NCBI RefSeq assembly: GCF_011605345.1
Contig: NZ_JAAOXM010000004.1
Coordinates: forward strand, 248,001 to 312,000
Direction: 5' to 3'
DNA from: Burkholderia sp. D-99
GTDB taxonomy: Bacteria > Pseudomonadota > Gammaproteobacteria > Burkholderiales > Burkholderiaceae
Length of the DNA stretch: 64,000 bases
Positions 50,985 to 59,283 of the stretch are shown here, piece by piece (position 1 is the first letter of the stretch; each line of letters starts with the position of its first letter). Made by a program: the position numbers and the translations under genes. The notes below the pieces were generated by a model. The model was given only the letters and a program-made list of their open reading frames with translations, made no database searches and was not told the origin of the DNA.

Positions 50985-51200
50985 TTATCCGCGTTTTCGC
51001 AACGGCTCCAGCAAGTCTCGCAGGCCGTTGTGATCGATCTCGTGCATCAGCGCGAGTTGCCGGCCGATTTCGCCGCGCGGGAACCCTTCGCGGGCGAGCC
51101 AGTTGAGGTATGGCCCAGGCAGGTCGGCAATGAGTCGGCCCTTGTACTTTCCGAAGGGCATGGTGACGGTGACGAGGTGTTCAAGGTCTGGGGTCTGCAT
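50985..51200 (-). CDS. DUF3820 family protein
   Basis: 71 residues starting MQTPDLEHLVTVTMPFGKYKGRLIADLPGPYLNWLAREGFPRGEIGRQLALMHEI. The MPFGKYKG, LPxxYLNWLxREGFPxGxxG pattern is the whole DUF3820 domain. In family members this small basic fold resembles a nucleic-acid-associated or quorum-controlled factor, but no function is settled. A longer start at 51215 is possible. Confidence 0.85.
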   Translation of the reverse strand: MQTPDLEHLVTVTMPFGKYKGRLIADLPGPYLNWLAREGFPRGEIGRQLALMHEIDHNGLRDLLEPLRKRG

Positions 51201-51511
51201 GCGGGTATTGTGCACGGCTTTTCGAGCCTGCCGCGTGTCGGGCGATTCCGGCCGGCTGAAGGTCGTGAATCCCGCCGTTCACGGGAGGCTGAATCGGGTT
51301 GACGGCCATCGCTCACGTCCGGCGGGTGCCAGCCGATTACCCGTCAGATCGAGTTCCGACGAAGACAAATGAATGGACCGGAATGACGCACGGACATCGA
51401 GGCGGGAAAACCTCCCGCGAAGACCTCGCGGAAAGGATGCAGCGAACCGCCTGCGCCCCTTTTCTGGCCTGCTAGACTGGAATTCCCCCCCTGCAAACGA
51501 TGGAGGGAATC

Positions 51512-51700
51512 ATGTTGTCCGTCTACGTCGTGAAGACCGGCGAGCAGTTCCTCTGCACCGCCGAGGATGGCGATATCGGCATGGCACCGGCGGTCGAAGA
51601 TGCCACGTCGTTTCGTTCGTATGAGGAAGCGGAAAAGGCGGCGCACGTGCATGCCGACCCCGGATACGAAATCGTGGCCGTTTGCGTGCTCAGACACTGA
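51512..51700 (+). CDS. Small hypothetical protein
   Basis: 62 residues from the ATG at 51512, preceded by GGAGGG at five bases. It reads LSVYVVKTGEQFLCTAEDGDIG, ATSFRSYEEAEKAAHVHADPGYEIVAVCVL, a beta-beta-alpha-beta arrangement. Acidic, soluble, no recognised family. It stands alone between genes on the other strand. Confidence 0.6.
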   Translation: MLSVYVVKTGEQFLCTAEDGDIGMAPAVEDATSFRSYEEAEKAAHVHADPGYEIVAVCVLRH

Positions 51701-51933
51701 CGTGGCGCCCGCTGCCGGGTGCCCGGCTCGTCCACACACGCTTCAGGCGGCCGCCTCTCCATTGCGATCCTGCCCATCCGGTCGCGGCCTCACGCGCTCC
51801 GTCTCCGTCTCCATCAAGCGGCGGCGCGCGGCTGCGGTAACAACACCCGCCTGGTAACGCAATTCGGTAGCGGGCGCCGATGAACCCACATCATCGACGC
51901 CCGCACACCGGCCCGCAGGCCGGTCATGCGGCT

Positions 51934-52329
51934 TCAGCCCTCGCTGCCGGCCGCCCCCTTCCCGCCAAACGCCTCACACTCCGGCTTGTCCCACCGCGTC
52001 TTCACCACGCGGCTATCCGAATCGAACCGGACCTGGTACTGGCAGGTCGCGACCTTGCCGGCCTCGCGGAACTGGAACAGGTAGTTCCACGTCCGCACGT
52101 GGAAGATCCACTCGTGAAAATGCGGCGGGCCGAGCAGCTCGTACAGCTGGTTCTTCGTCACCCCCGGCTGGACCTGCGCCAGATTGGCGAGATTCGGGTA
52201 CGTCCCCTCGGGCAGCGTGGCCGTATCGGCGGACGGAAACGGCGGATCGCCCTGCTGCGTGGCGCATCCGGTCAGGCCGGCGGCAGCGAGCAGTGCCGCG
52301 GCCGCGAACTTTGCAAGATTTGCGTTCAT
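51934..52329 (-). CDS. BamE/SmpA-OmlA-like lipoprotein following the adhesin gene
   Basis: 131 residues. A lipoprotein signal ends in the lipobox LTGC (AAAGLTGCATQQG). The mature part has the BamE fold pattern: YPNLANLAQVQPGVTKNQLYELLGPPHF, then strands RTWNYLFQFREAGKVATCQYQVRFDSDSRVV. It lacks the OmpA peptidoglycan-binding domain of the Acinetobacter adhesin partner TpgA. The start codon is 44 bases after the end of the trimeric autotransporter gene on the same strand, so it is probably co-transcribed and may help the adhesin insert in the outer membrane. The general BamE is expected elsewhere. Confidence 0.78.
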   Translation of the reverse strand: MNANLAKFAAAALLAAAGLTGCATQQGDPPFPSADTATLPEGTYPNLANLAQVQPGVTKNQLYELLGPPHFHEWIFHVRTWNYLFQFREAGKVATCQYQVRFDSDSRVVKTRWDKPECEAFGGKGAAGSEG

Positions 52330-52373
52330 GTTTGGCATCGTTTGAATGGAAGGGAAACGGCGCGGGCCGCGGC

Positions 52374-55300
52374 TCACCACTGGTACCCGGCACCGACCAC
52401 CGCGCCATACGTGCCGCGCGTGTTGGTCGAAACGGCCGCCTTGTAGACCCAGTGGTTGTTCTCCGAGATCGTCGAAATACCGAGCGCCTGCCCCGACTGG
52501 CCGCGATACACGCTGCCGGCCAGCGCGACCATGCTCTTGCCGGGCCCCGACGGTTGCGGCAGGCCGGCCACGGCCATCGCCGTCGCCGTGCCGCCGTCCG
52601 CGTCGCGGCGGTAGCTGTCGAGGCTGTTGCGCAGGCCGGCGACCTGGCCGTCCGTGTAGCTGTTCGCCTGCGACAGCGTGTTGCCCACGCTGGCGTTCAG
52701 CTGGTTCACGTTGACCGCGTCGGTGCCCTGCGTGCCGGCCGCGACGTTGACGACCTGGCGCGCCGAATCCGCGGAGCCCACGGCGACGACGTTCGAGCGG
52801 CCGCCGTCGTTGCTGCCCGTGCCGATCGCGGCCGAATTGCTGCCCGCCGCGGTCGACCCGACGCCGATCGCGGTCGATCCGTTGCCGGACGCCACCGATC
52901 CGTTGCCGACCGCCGTGCTGTTCGAGCCCGAAGCGATCGCGCCCGAACCGCCCGCCGACGAATTCGATCCCGTCGAGCCCGGCGGCACGTTCGTGCCGGT
53001 CGGGTTCGTCGTGTACGACCCGCCGAGGTTCGACGTGCGCTGGGTGATCAACGTCGTCAACTGGTTGGCGACCGAGTCGAGCTGCGACACGTTCACCGCA
53101 TCGGTGCCGTTCTTGCCGGCCGCGAGGCCGGTGATCTGCCGGTTGCCGACGTTCACTTCGCCGGCCGACGACTGCGGGCTGCTCAGGCCATACGCGATGT
53201 AGTTCGTCTGCGCGCCGACGGTGGTCAGCGAACCCGCGCCGAGCGCGACGCTGTTCGCGAACGTCGCTGTCGCGCCGGCGCCGAGCGCGAGCGCATCGGT
53301 CGCGGTGCTGCGTGCGCCTGAACCGAGCGCGACGCTGCCGACGCTCACCGCGACCGCGTTGGCGCCCTGCGCCACCGACTGCGCGCCGGTGGCCGTCGCG
53401 CCGCTGCCGAGCGCCATCGCGTCGGCCTGCGCGGCGCTCGCCGCCTGCCCGATCGCGACGCCGCCCGGCGCGGTCGCGTCGACGATCGCACCGTTGCCGA
53501 TACCCACGCCGTTGTCGCCGTTGACCACCGTCGTCGGGCCGACCGCGACCGACTCCGCGCCGACCGCGAGCGAATCCACGGCCGTCGAGTTCGCGTGGAA
53601 GTACTTCGTGGTCGTGACCGCGAACGACTGCAGCGCGCCGGCCAGCTGACGCACAGTCACCGCGTCCTGCTGGCCGGTGCCGTCCGCGACGTTGGTGATC
53701 TGGCGATACGTCTTGCTCGTCGCGTCGCCGACCGATACCGCACCCAGCAGCGTCTGGTCGGTCGTGTTGAACGGAATCGACGCGCTGCCGTTGCGGAGGA
53801 TCCCCGAAGCCGGCGCCGTCGCGCGATCGGACACCGAACCGGCGCCGAGCGCGATGCTGCCGTCCACCTTCGCGATCGCGTTCGGGCCGATCGCGACGCT
53901 GTCGAGCCCGAGCGCCTGGCTGTCCGGCGCGGTCGAGTTCGCGTGGAAATACTTGATGCCGTGCGCGTTGATGTTGTCGATCGCCGAGCCGACGTTGTTG
54001 TTGACCGTCGTCGAGCCGTCGCTGTTGTACGTCACGTATGACGGCGCGGAAATCGTGCCGGTCGTCGGGTTGTAGGTCGCCCCGCCGCCGAGCCCGCCAG
54101 CCGCGCTGTTGCCGAGATTGGTGTTGTTCGACGCGATCGAGCTGAGGCCCGTCGACAGCGAACCGATGCCCGTCGACGTCGCGGTGGACAGCGACGTCAG
54201 GTTGCTGTTCGTGCTCGACAGGCCGGTGGACAGCGAGCCGACCGTCGTCGAGGTCGACGTCGACAGCGACGAAATCGAGCTGGTCGTCGAACTGAGGCCG
54301 GTGGACAGCGAACCGATGCTCGTCGACGTGGCGGTCGACAGCGACGTCACGCTGCTGTTCGTCGTGCTCAGGCCGGTCGACAGCGACGCGACGCCGGTGG
54401 ACAGCGAACCGACGATCGTCGACGTGGACGTTGACAGCGACGTTACCGCGCTGTTCGTCGAACTCAGGCCGGTGGACAGCGAGCTGACGATCGTCGACGT
54501 GGATGTCGACAGCGACGTGACCGCGCTGTTCGTCGAACTCAGGCCGGTGGACAACGAGCCGACGATCGTCGACGTGGATGTCGACAGCGACGTGACCGCG
54601 CTGTTCGTCGAACTCAGGCCGGTGGACAACGAGCTGATGCCGGTCGATGTCGAAGTCGACAACGAAGCCACCGAGCTGTTGGTTGAACTCAGGCCGGTCG
54701 AAGCCGACGTGGACAGCGACGTGATCGCGCTGTTGGTCGACGACAGGCCGGTCGACGTGGACGTCGACAATGAAGTCACCGCGCTGTTGGTCGAACTCAA
54801 GCCCGTCGACAACGAAGTGATGCCCGTCGACGTCGATGTGGAGAGCGACGCGATCGAGCTGTTGGCCGACGACAAGCCGGTCGACGTGGACGTCGACAAT
54901 GACGTCACTGCGCTGTTGGTCGAACTCAATCCCGTCGACAACGAGGTGATGCCGGTCGACGTCGACGTGGACAACGACGTGATCGCGCTATTTGCCGACG
55001 ACAACCCAGTCGACGTGGAGGTCGACAACGAAGTCACCGAGCTATTGGTCGAACTCAATCCCGTCGACAGCGAGCTGATGCCCGTCGACGTCGATGTGGA
55101 AAGCGACGTGATCGCGCTGTTAGCCGATGACAACCCGGTAGACGCAGAGGTCGACAACGAGCTGATCCCCGTCGAAGTCGACGTGGAAAGCGACGTGATC
55201 GCACTATTGGCCGACGACAACCCGGTCGACAACGACGACACCCCCGTCGACAACGAACTGACGCTCGACGCGGTCGAAGTCGACAGCGAATTCACCGCCA

Positions 55301-57011
55301 GATTCGTCGCATTGAGCTGCGACCCGTTGATCGCGTCCGTGCTCGCCGAACTGATGCGCCCGGCCGCGACATTGGTGATCTGGCGCTCGGTGCCCGCCGC
55401 CCCGACGCTGACGACACTGGTCGGCGACGTGCCGTTGAAGTTGTACGTAACGCCGCCAATCACCGCGCTTGCCGTCGGATTCGGCGCGGCCGTCGTCGAC
55501 CCGGAACCGAGCGCGACATCGCCCGCATTGTTCGCCACGGCCGACGCACCGAACGCCACCGCACCCGCCGCCGCGGCCGTCGACGTATTGCCGAGCGCGA
55601 GCGAACCGGTGCCCTGCGCAATGTTCGAATTGCCGATTGCGACCGCGCCGTTGCCGTTCGCCGTGTTGTTCGCCCCGGCCGTGACCGCGCCGGTTCCGAT
55701 CGCGGTGCTCGGGTCGCCGATCGCCACCGCACCGTTGCCGCTGACCGTCTGGCCCAGGCCGAGCGCGACGGCACCGGCCCCGCTCAGCACCTTCGAGCTG
55801 TTGCCGCCGGCGATCGAGCCCGCGCCTGCCGCGGCCGCGACCGAGTTGCTGTCGCCGATCGCGACGGTGGAACCCGCCGCCGCGACGCTGTTGATGCCGA
55901 TGGCCGTCGCATTCGTGGCCGACGCCGTCGCACCGGAGCCCAGCGCAGTCGCCGATATGCCGCTGCCGAGCGCAAGATTGCCGAGCGCGACGGCAAACTG
56001 CTGGGTCGTGGTCGACTGCACGCCCATCGCGATCGAACTGACACCCGATGCGTTGGCGTTCAGGCCGAACGCCATCGCCGTATCGGCGCCGGCCGTCGTG
56101 GACGAGCCGAGCGCGATCGAACTGGTGCCGAGCGACTGCGTGCCCGAGCCCGCTACGCCGGCTATCCCGCCCCAGCCGATCGCAATCGACGTCGCGCCCT
56201 TCGCGCCGCTGTTGACCCCCATCGAGATCGAGGAATTGCCGGTCGTCAGCGCACCGCTGCCCACCGCCACGCCGGCTGCGCCGGAACTCGTCGACTGGTT
56301 GCCGAGCGCAATCGCGCCCTGATTGGTCGCCTGTGACGCATAACCGAGCGACACGCTGCCGATGCCCAACGAAGTCGAACCGAGCCCAAGCGCAACCGCA
56401 TACTGACCGGAGGCCGTGGCATTGTTCCCGAGCCCGATGGCGGAAACGCCGTTCGCGGTCGCCCCACTGCCGATCGCCACCGTGCCGGACTGCGTCGCCT
56501 GCGCTAAATTGCCGACGGCAACCGCAAATGGTCCCGAACTGATCGCCTGCACGCCGAGCGATGCGCTGTTGGTGCCGGTCGCCTGCGCATTGATGCCGAT
56601 GGCCGTCGAGCCGTCGGCCATCGCATGCGCGCCCGGGCCCAGCGCCGTGGCCGACACGCCTTGCGCCGTCGCCAGGTTGCCCAGCGCGGTCGAATTCTGT
56701 TGCGCGGCACTCGACCCGACGCCGATCGAGATCGACGTCACGCCGCCGGTCGCGGAGCCGCTATCCGGCGCGTACTGCGCGTGTGCACCCGCATGGAACA
56801 ACGCAAGATACGCGGACGCCATCAGCACGGCCAGCCGTCGCGGCGACGGCGCCGAACGCAGGCCCGCGCGTATCGCCGCGCCCTCGTTCGCCGCGTGCTC
56901 GCGCGTGCCGCACGCCGACGCGACACGCTTTCCGCGCGCACGGTCAAGCTCGGAAGCCGCAACCCAGGCCCCCAGTGCTTCGTTCCAGATCGACTTGAAC
57001 GACTTGTTCAT
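52374..57011 (-). CDS. Trimeric autotransporter adhesin (YadA-like)
   Basis: 1,545 residues. The N-terminus MNKSFKSIWNEALGAWVAASEL is an extended signal peptide (ESPR), with the hydrophobic core near residues 60-78 (AVLMASAYLALFHAGAHAQ). Residues 90-520 are YadA-type head repeats (SxAIGxxAxA, about 14 residues each). Residues 570-970 are a Ser/Thr-rich stalk of 25-residue units (SLSTSTSTGLSSANSAIT). Further neck and head repeats follow. The last 85 residues are the YadA anchor, ending GAVVGAGYQW with a terminal aromatic. Three chains form one outer-membrane barrel. It should mediate attachment to host or surfaces. A BamE-like lipoprotein gene follows. Confidence 0.95.
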   Translation of the reverse strand: MNKSFKSIWNEALGAWVAASELDRARGKRVASACGTREHAANEGAAIRAGLRSAPSPRRLAVLMASAYLALFHAGAHAQYAPDSGSATGGVTSISIGVGSSAAQQNSTALGNLATAQGVSATALGPGAHAMADGSTAIGINAQATGTNSASLGVQAISSGPFAVAVGNLAQATQSGTVAIGSGATANGVSAIGLGNNATASGQYAVALGLGSTSLGIGSVSLGYASQATNQGAIALGNQSTSSGAAGVAVGSGALTTGNSSISMGVNSGAKGATSIAIGWGGIAGVAGSGTQSLGTSSIALGSSTTAGADTAMAFGLNANASGVSSIAMGVQSTTTQQFAVALGNLALGSGISATALGSGATASATNATAIGINSVAAAGSTVAIGDSNSVAAAAGAGSIAGGNSSKVLSGAGAVALGLGQTVSGNGAVAIGDPSTAIGTGAVTAGANNTANGNGAVAIGNSNIAQGTGSLALGNTSTAAAAGAVAFGASAVANNAGDVALGSGSTTAAPNPTASAVIGGVTYNFNGTSPTSVVSVGAAGTERQITNVAAGRISSASTDAINGSQLNATNLAVNSLSTSTASSVSSLSTGVSSLSTGLSSANSAITSLSTSTSTGISSLSTSASTGLSSANSAITSLSTSTSTGISSLSTGLSSTNSSVTSLSTSTSTGLSSANSAITSLSTSTSTGITSLSTGLSSTNSAVTSLSTSTSTGLSSANSSIASLSTSTSTGITSLSTGLSSTNSAVTSLSTSTSTGLSSTNSAITSLSTSASTGLSSTNSSVASLSTSTSTGISSLSTGLSSTNSAVTSLSTSTSTIVGSLSTGLSSTNSAVTSLSTSTSTIVSSLSTGLSSTNSAVTSLSTSTSTIVGSLSTGVASLSTGLSTTNSSVTSLSTATSTSIGSLSTGLSSTTSSISSLSTSTSTTVGSLSTGLSSTNSNLTSLSTATSTGIGSLSTGLSSIASNNTNLGNSAAGGLGGGATYNPTTGTISAPSYVTYNSDGSTTVNNNVGSAIDNINAHGIKYFHANSTAPDSQALGLDSVAIGPNAIAKVDGSIALGAGSVSDRATAPASGILRNGSASIPFNTTDQTLLGAVSVGDATSKTYRQITNVADGTGQQDAVTVRQLAGALQSFAVTTTKYFHANSTAVDSLAVGAESVAVGPTTVVNGDNGVGIGNGAIVDATAPGGVAIGQAASAAQADAMALGSGATATGAQSVAQGANAVAVSVGSVALGSGARSTATDALALGAGATATFANSVALGAGSLTTVGAQTNYIAYGLSSPQSSAGEVNVGNRQITGLAAGKNGTDAVNVSQLDSVANQLTTLITQRTSNLGGSYTTNPTGTNVPPGSTGSNSSAGGSGAIASGSNSTAVGNGSVASGNGSTAIGVGSTAAGSNSAAIGTGSNDGGRSNVVAVGSADSARQVVNVAAGTQGTDAVNVNQLNASVGNTLSQANSYTDGQVAGLRNSLDSYRRDADGGTATAMAVAGLPQPSGPGKSMVALAGSVYRGQSGQALGISTISENNHWVYKAAVSTNTRGTYGAVVGAGYQW
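54115..55300 (-). repeat. 75-base tandem repeats encoding the adhesin stalk
   Basis: The stalk is encoded by degenerate 75-base units, shown for example by GACGATCGTCGACGTGGA recurring at 54411, 54486 and 54561. Adjacent units at 54411-54630 are nearly identical in DNA, not just protein, so unit number is likely to vary by recombination and stalk length with it. Confidence 0.8.
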
Positions 57012-58449
57012 CTTGTGTTCCCTCGGTTCTCATGTGCTGGATCACGCAGCAGCGAACGCGACGGCAGGCGATGACGCATCGGTCTGCCTCCTCGCCCGTG
57101 TCGCGATGCCCCGCGCTTCACTTTGGATAGCTAACTAAACGATCGAACAACACTGCTCGGCAATCGCGATCGTCATGGCGATCGCACGACTGCACGCCGC
57201 ACGTGCGTGACGGCACGTTGAGCGGCGGCACTCGCCGGTAATCGGGACATGGAGGTCGACGGCACGGGAAAAACGGCGACGCGCTGCCCCGCGCACCGCG
57301 AATCCGCGTGCGTGTGCCGTCGCGCCGAACCGGCGGCGACCTCGAATTTCATGGGAAGGCGTCGTTCAGACGCCGGATGGACGGATGCCGGCCCGAACCA
57401 CGGGACGGCCCGTCATGATTCATTCAGGAGGAGGATGACGCCGTGTAATCCCCGGGTATGAAGCATGCGCATCCGGTTCGCTCGAACCGGTGCGTTGACC
57501 TGTGATGCCTGTCGTGCTCATGTTTTTCGTGCCCGCCTGATTCGAGAACGCACTGCGTGATCGCGCCCGGACGGATCAGACCGCCGGGCCGCCCACGCGC
57601 AGCCGCTCACCCTCTCCGCCGGCAATCAAACGCTTTTCCGGATTTCCGGGAAAAGCGCCTGACTTGCCGAACGACCCCCGCATCGATTAATCGATCGAAT
57701 TTCCTTGACGATTTTTCTTGTCGATGCGTCACACCCGAACCGGTCTCACAATTTTTCCGCTTATCTTGTATACGAACCCATTCGGAAAATTATGAAACCT
57801 GTATTACCCTCGCGCCAATTTTTTGTCCGTCATCGCACTCCCATACTCTGAGAATTGCCATCATTCGATGCCACATTGAATATCGCGTGATCCGAATATG
57901 GCAGCGGCAAGGAATCCACGAACAGCCACGCTCCTCGAAGAACCGATTCCAGCCGCGCCGGGGCTAGTGTGCCGGCATCCATTCAAACAAACCTTTTCCG
58001 GAGCGGAAAAATACTTTTCCCGAGCGGATGATATTTACATTCATACACTCCGACTCGAAATCCGGTTTTCCATCAAATAAAACTTGACCGATAAGACATA
58101 AATCATTAATCAGGCGTCCGCCGATTAGATGCATCCATTTCACATTGAAAGGAATCGCCTCTCGACACAACCCACCCGAATTCATCATGCGGGCCAATTC
58201 GATTTGATAATCGATAAAACCCGGAAATTAAGACCGATATTAAAAAGCACTTCGGCATGTTTTTCCACTCCCGTTCCGTTCGGTCGCGCGTCGGTGCCGA
58301 AATCGCGCGGCGCCCCACCCCACAAGCCCCCACGAACCGCACGGAATCCTCACAGCCCGCAGGGTTGTCGACATATAATTTTTCGCAACAATCGAGCAGA
58401 AAGCGATGCTCTCAAGCTGACCGGCCACCTTTCCACCGCCTTCGCCACC
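57012..58449. other. 1.4-kb gene-free region between adhesin and response regulator
   Basis: No convincing gene on either strand. GC falls sharply from about 57,660 to 58,420 compared with the flanks. TATAAT at 58374-58379 is a good -10 for the response regulator gene at 58450, although no matching -35 is clear. The adhesin promoter must lie near 57012-57200. The low GC and length leave room for a small RNA or long leader, but I cannot point to one. Confidence 0.4.
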
Positions 58450-59283
58450 ATGTCATCCCGCTCGTCCAGTTCGGCGTCGCCTCGTCCCACGCCGGATCTC
58501 GCTGACGCACATATTCTTGTCGTCGACGATCGCCCGAACGACCTGCGGCTCCTGACCGAAATCCTGCGTGCCGCGCGGTGCCGGATCAGCGTCGCGTTCG
58601 ACGGGCTGCAGGCCTATCACCGCGCCCAGGCGATCGCGCCCGACCTGATCCTGATGGATGTCCGCATGCCGCGCATGGACGGCTTCGCCGCGTGCCGGCT
58701 GCTGGCGTCGACCCCTTCGACACAAACGATCCCGGTCATCATCCTGACGGCCGCGGGCGATCTCGAGGATCGCATCGCGGGGCTCGAAACCGGCGCGATC
58801 GACTACATCGTCAAACCTTTCGAGCCGGCTGAAGTGCTGGCCCGGATCCGCAATCACCTGAAGCGCGCACGGCGCAGCCAGCCGTTCGCGCACCTGCCCG
58901 AACTGCCCGACAACCCGGATGCGGCCCTCGTGCGCGCGGCGACCGAGGTCCTGCTGCGCGACCTGCGCCATCCGCCGGCGCTCGAGGAGCTCGCCCGGCA
59001 GGTCGGCACGCACGAAAAGCGCCTGTCCCGCGTGTTCCGCGACCAGCTCGGCCAGACCGTGTTCGAGTACCTGCGCGATACGCGCCTGCGCGCCGCGATG
59101 CATTTCCTCGCGGAAACGTCGATGGGGATCGGCGACATCGCCGAGGAAATCGGCTTCTCCACGCCCGGCAATTTCGCGACGGCGTTCCGCGAGCGCTTCG
59201 GCATCACGCCGTCCGACTGGCGGCGCCAGCGCCACGCGGTCAACGCGCCGCCCGCGCCCGGCGGGCATCATCCCGATGCGTAG
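58450..59283 (+). CDS. Response regulator with receiver and AraC-type HTH
   Basis: 277 residues. The receiver domain (about 20-138) has the acidic pair Asp26-Asp27 (ILVVDDRPND), phospho-acceptor Asp70 (LILMDVRMP), a Thr in ILTAAG and Lys in IVKPFEP. Residues 165-262 are an AraC helix-turn-helix (ALEELARQVGTHEKRLSRVFRDQLGQTVFEYLRDTRL, MGIGDIAEEIGFSTPGNFATAFRERFGITPSDWR). Its stop codon lies inside the kinase gene, giving an eight-base overlap, so the two are a coupled two-component system. It is divergent from the adhesin gene, which may be a target. Confidence 0.92.
   Translation: MSSRSSSSASPRPTPDLADAHILVVDDRPNDLRLLTEILRAARCRISVAFDGLQAYHRAQAIAPDLILMDVRMPRMDGFAACRLLASTPSTQTIPVIILTAAGDLEDRIAGLETGAIDYIVKPFEPAEVLARIRNHLKRARRSQPFAHLPELPDNPDAALVRAATEVLLRDLRHPPALEELARQVGTHEKRLSRVFRDQLGQTVFEYLRDTRLRAAMHFLAETSMGIGDIAEEIGFSTPGNFATAFRERFGITPSDWRRQRHAVNAPPAPGGHHPDA

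Noticed and set aside
54115..55300. CRISPR-like array
   Set aside because: The regular 75-base repeats have no unique spacers and are in frame within the adhesin gene; they are protein-coding repeats.
54109..56322. 737-codon open frame on the plus strand, rich in VDSDV-type repeats
   Set aside because: It is exactly antisense to the adhesin stalk and head repeats. Its repeats mirror the adhesin codons, there is no ribosome-binding site, and the product looks like no known protein.
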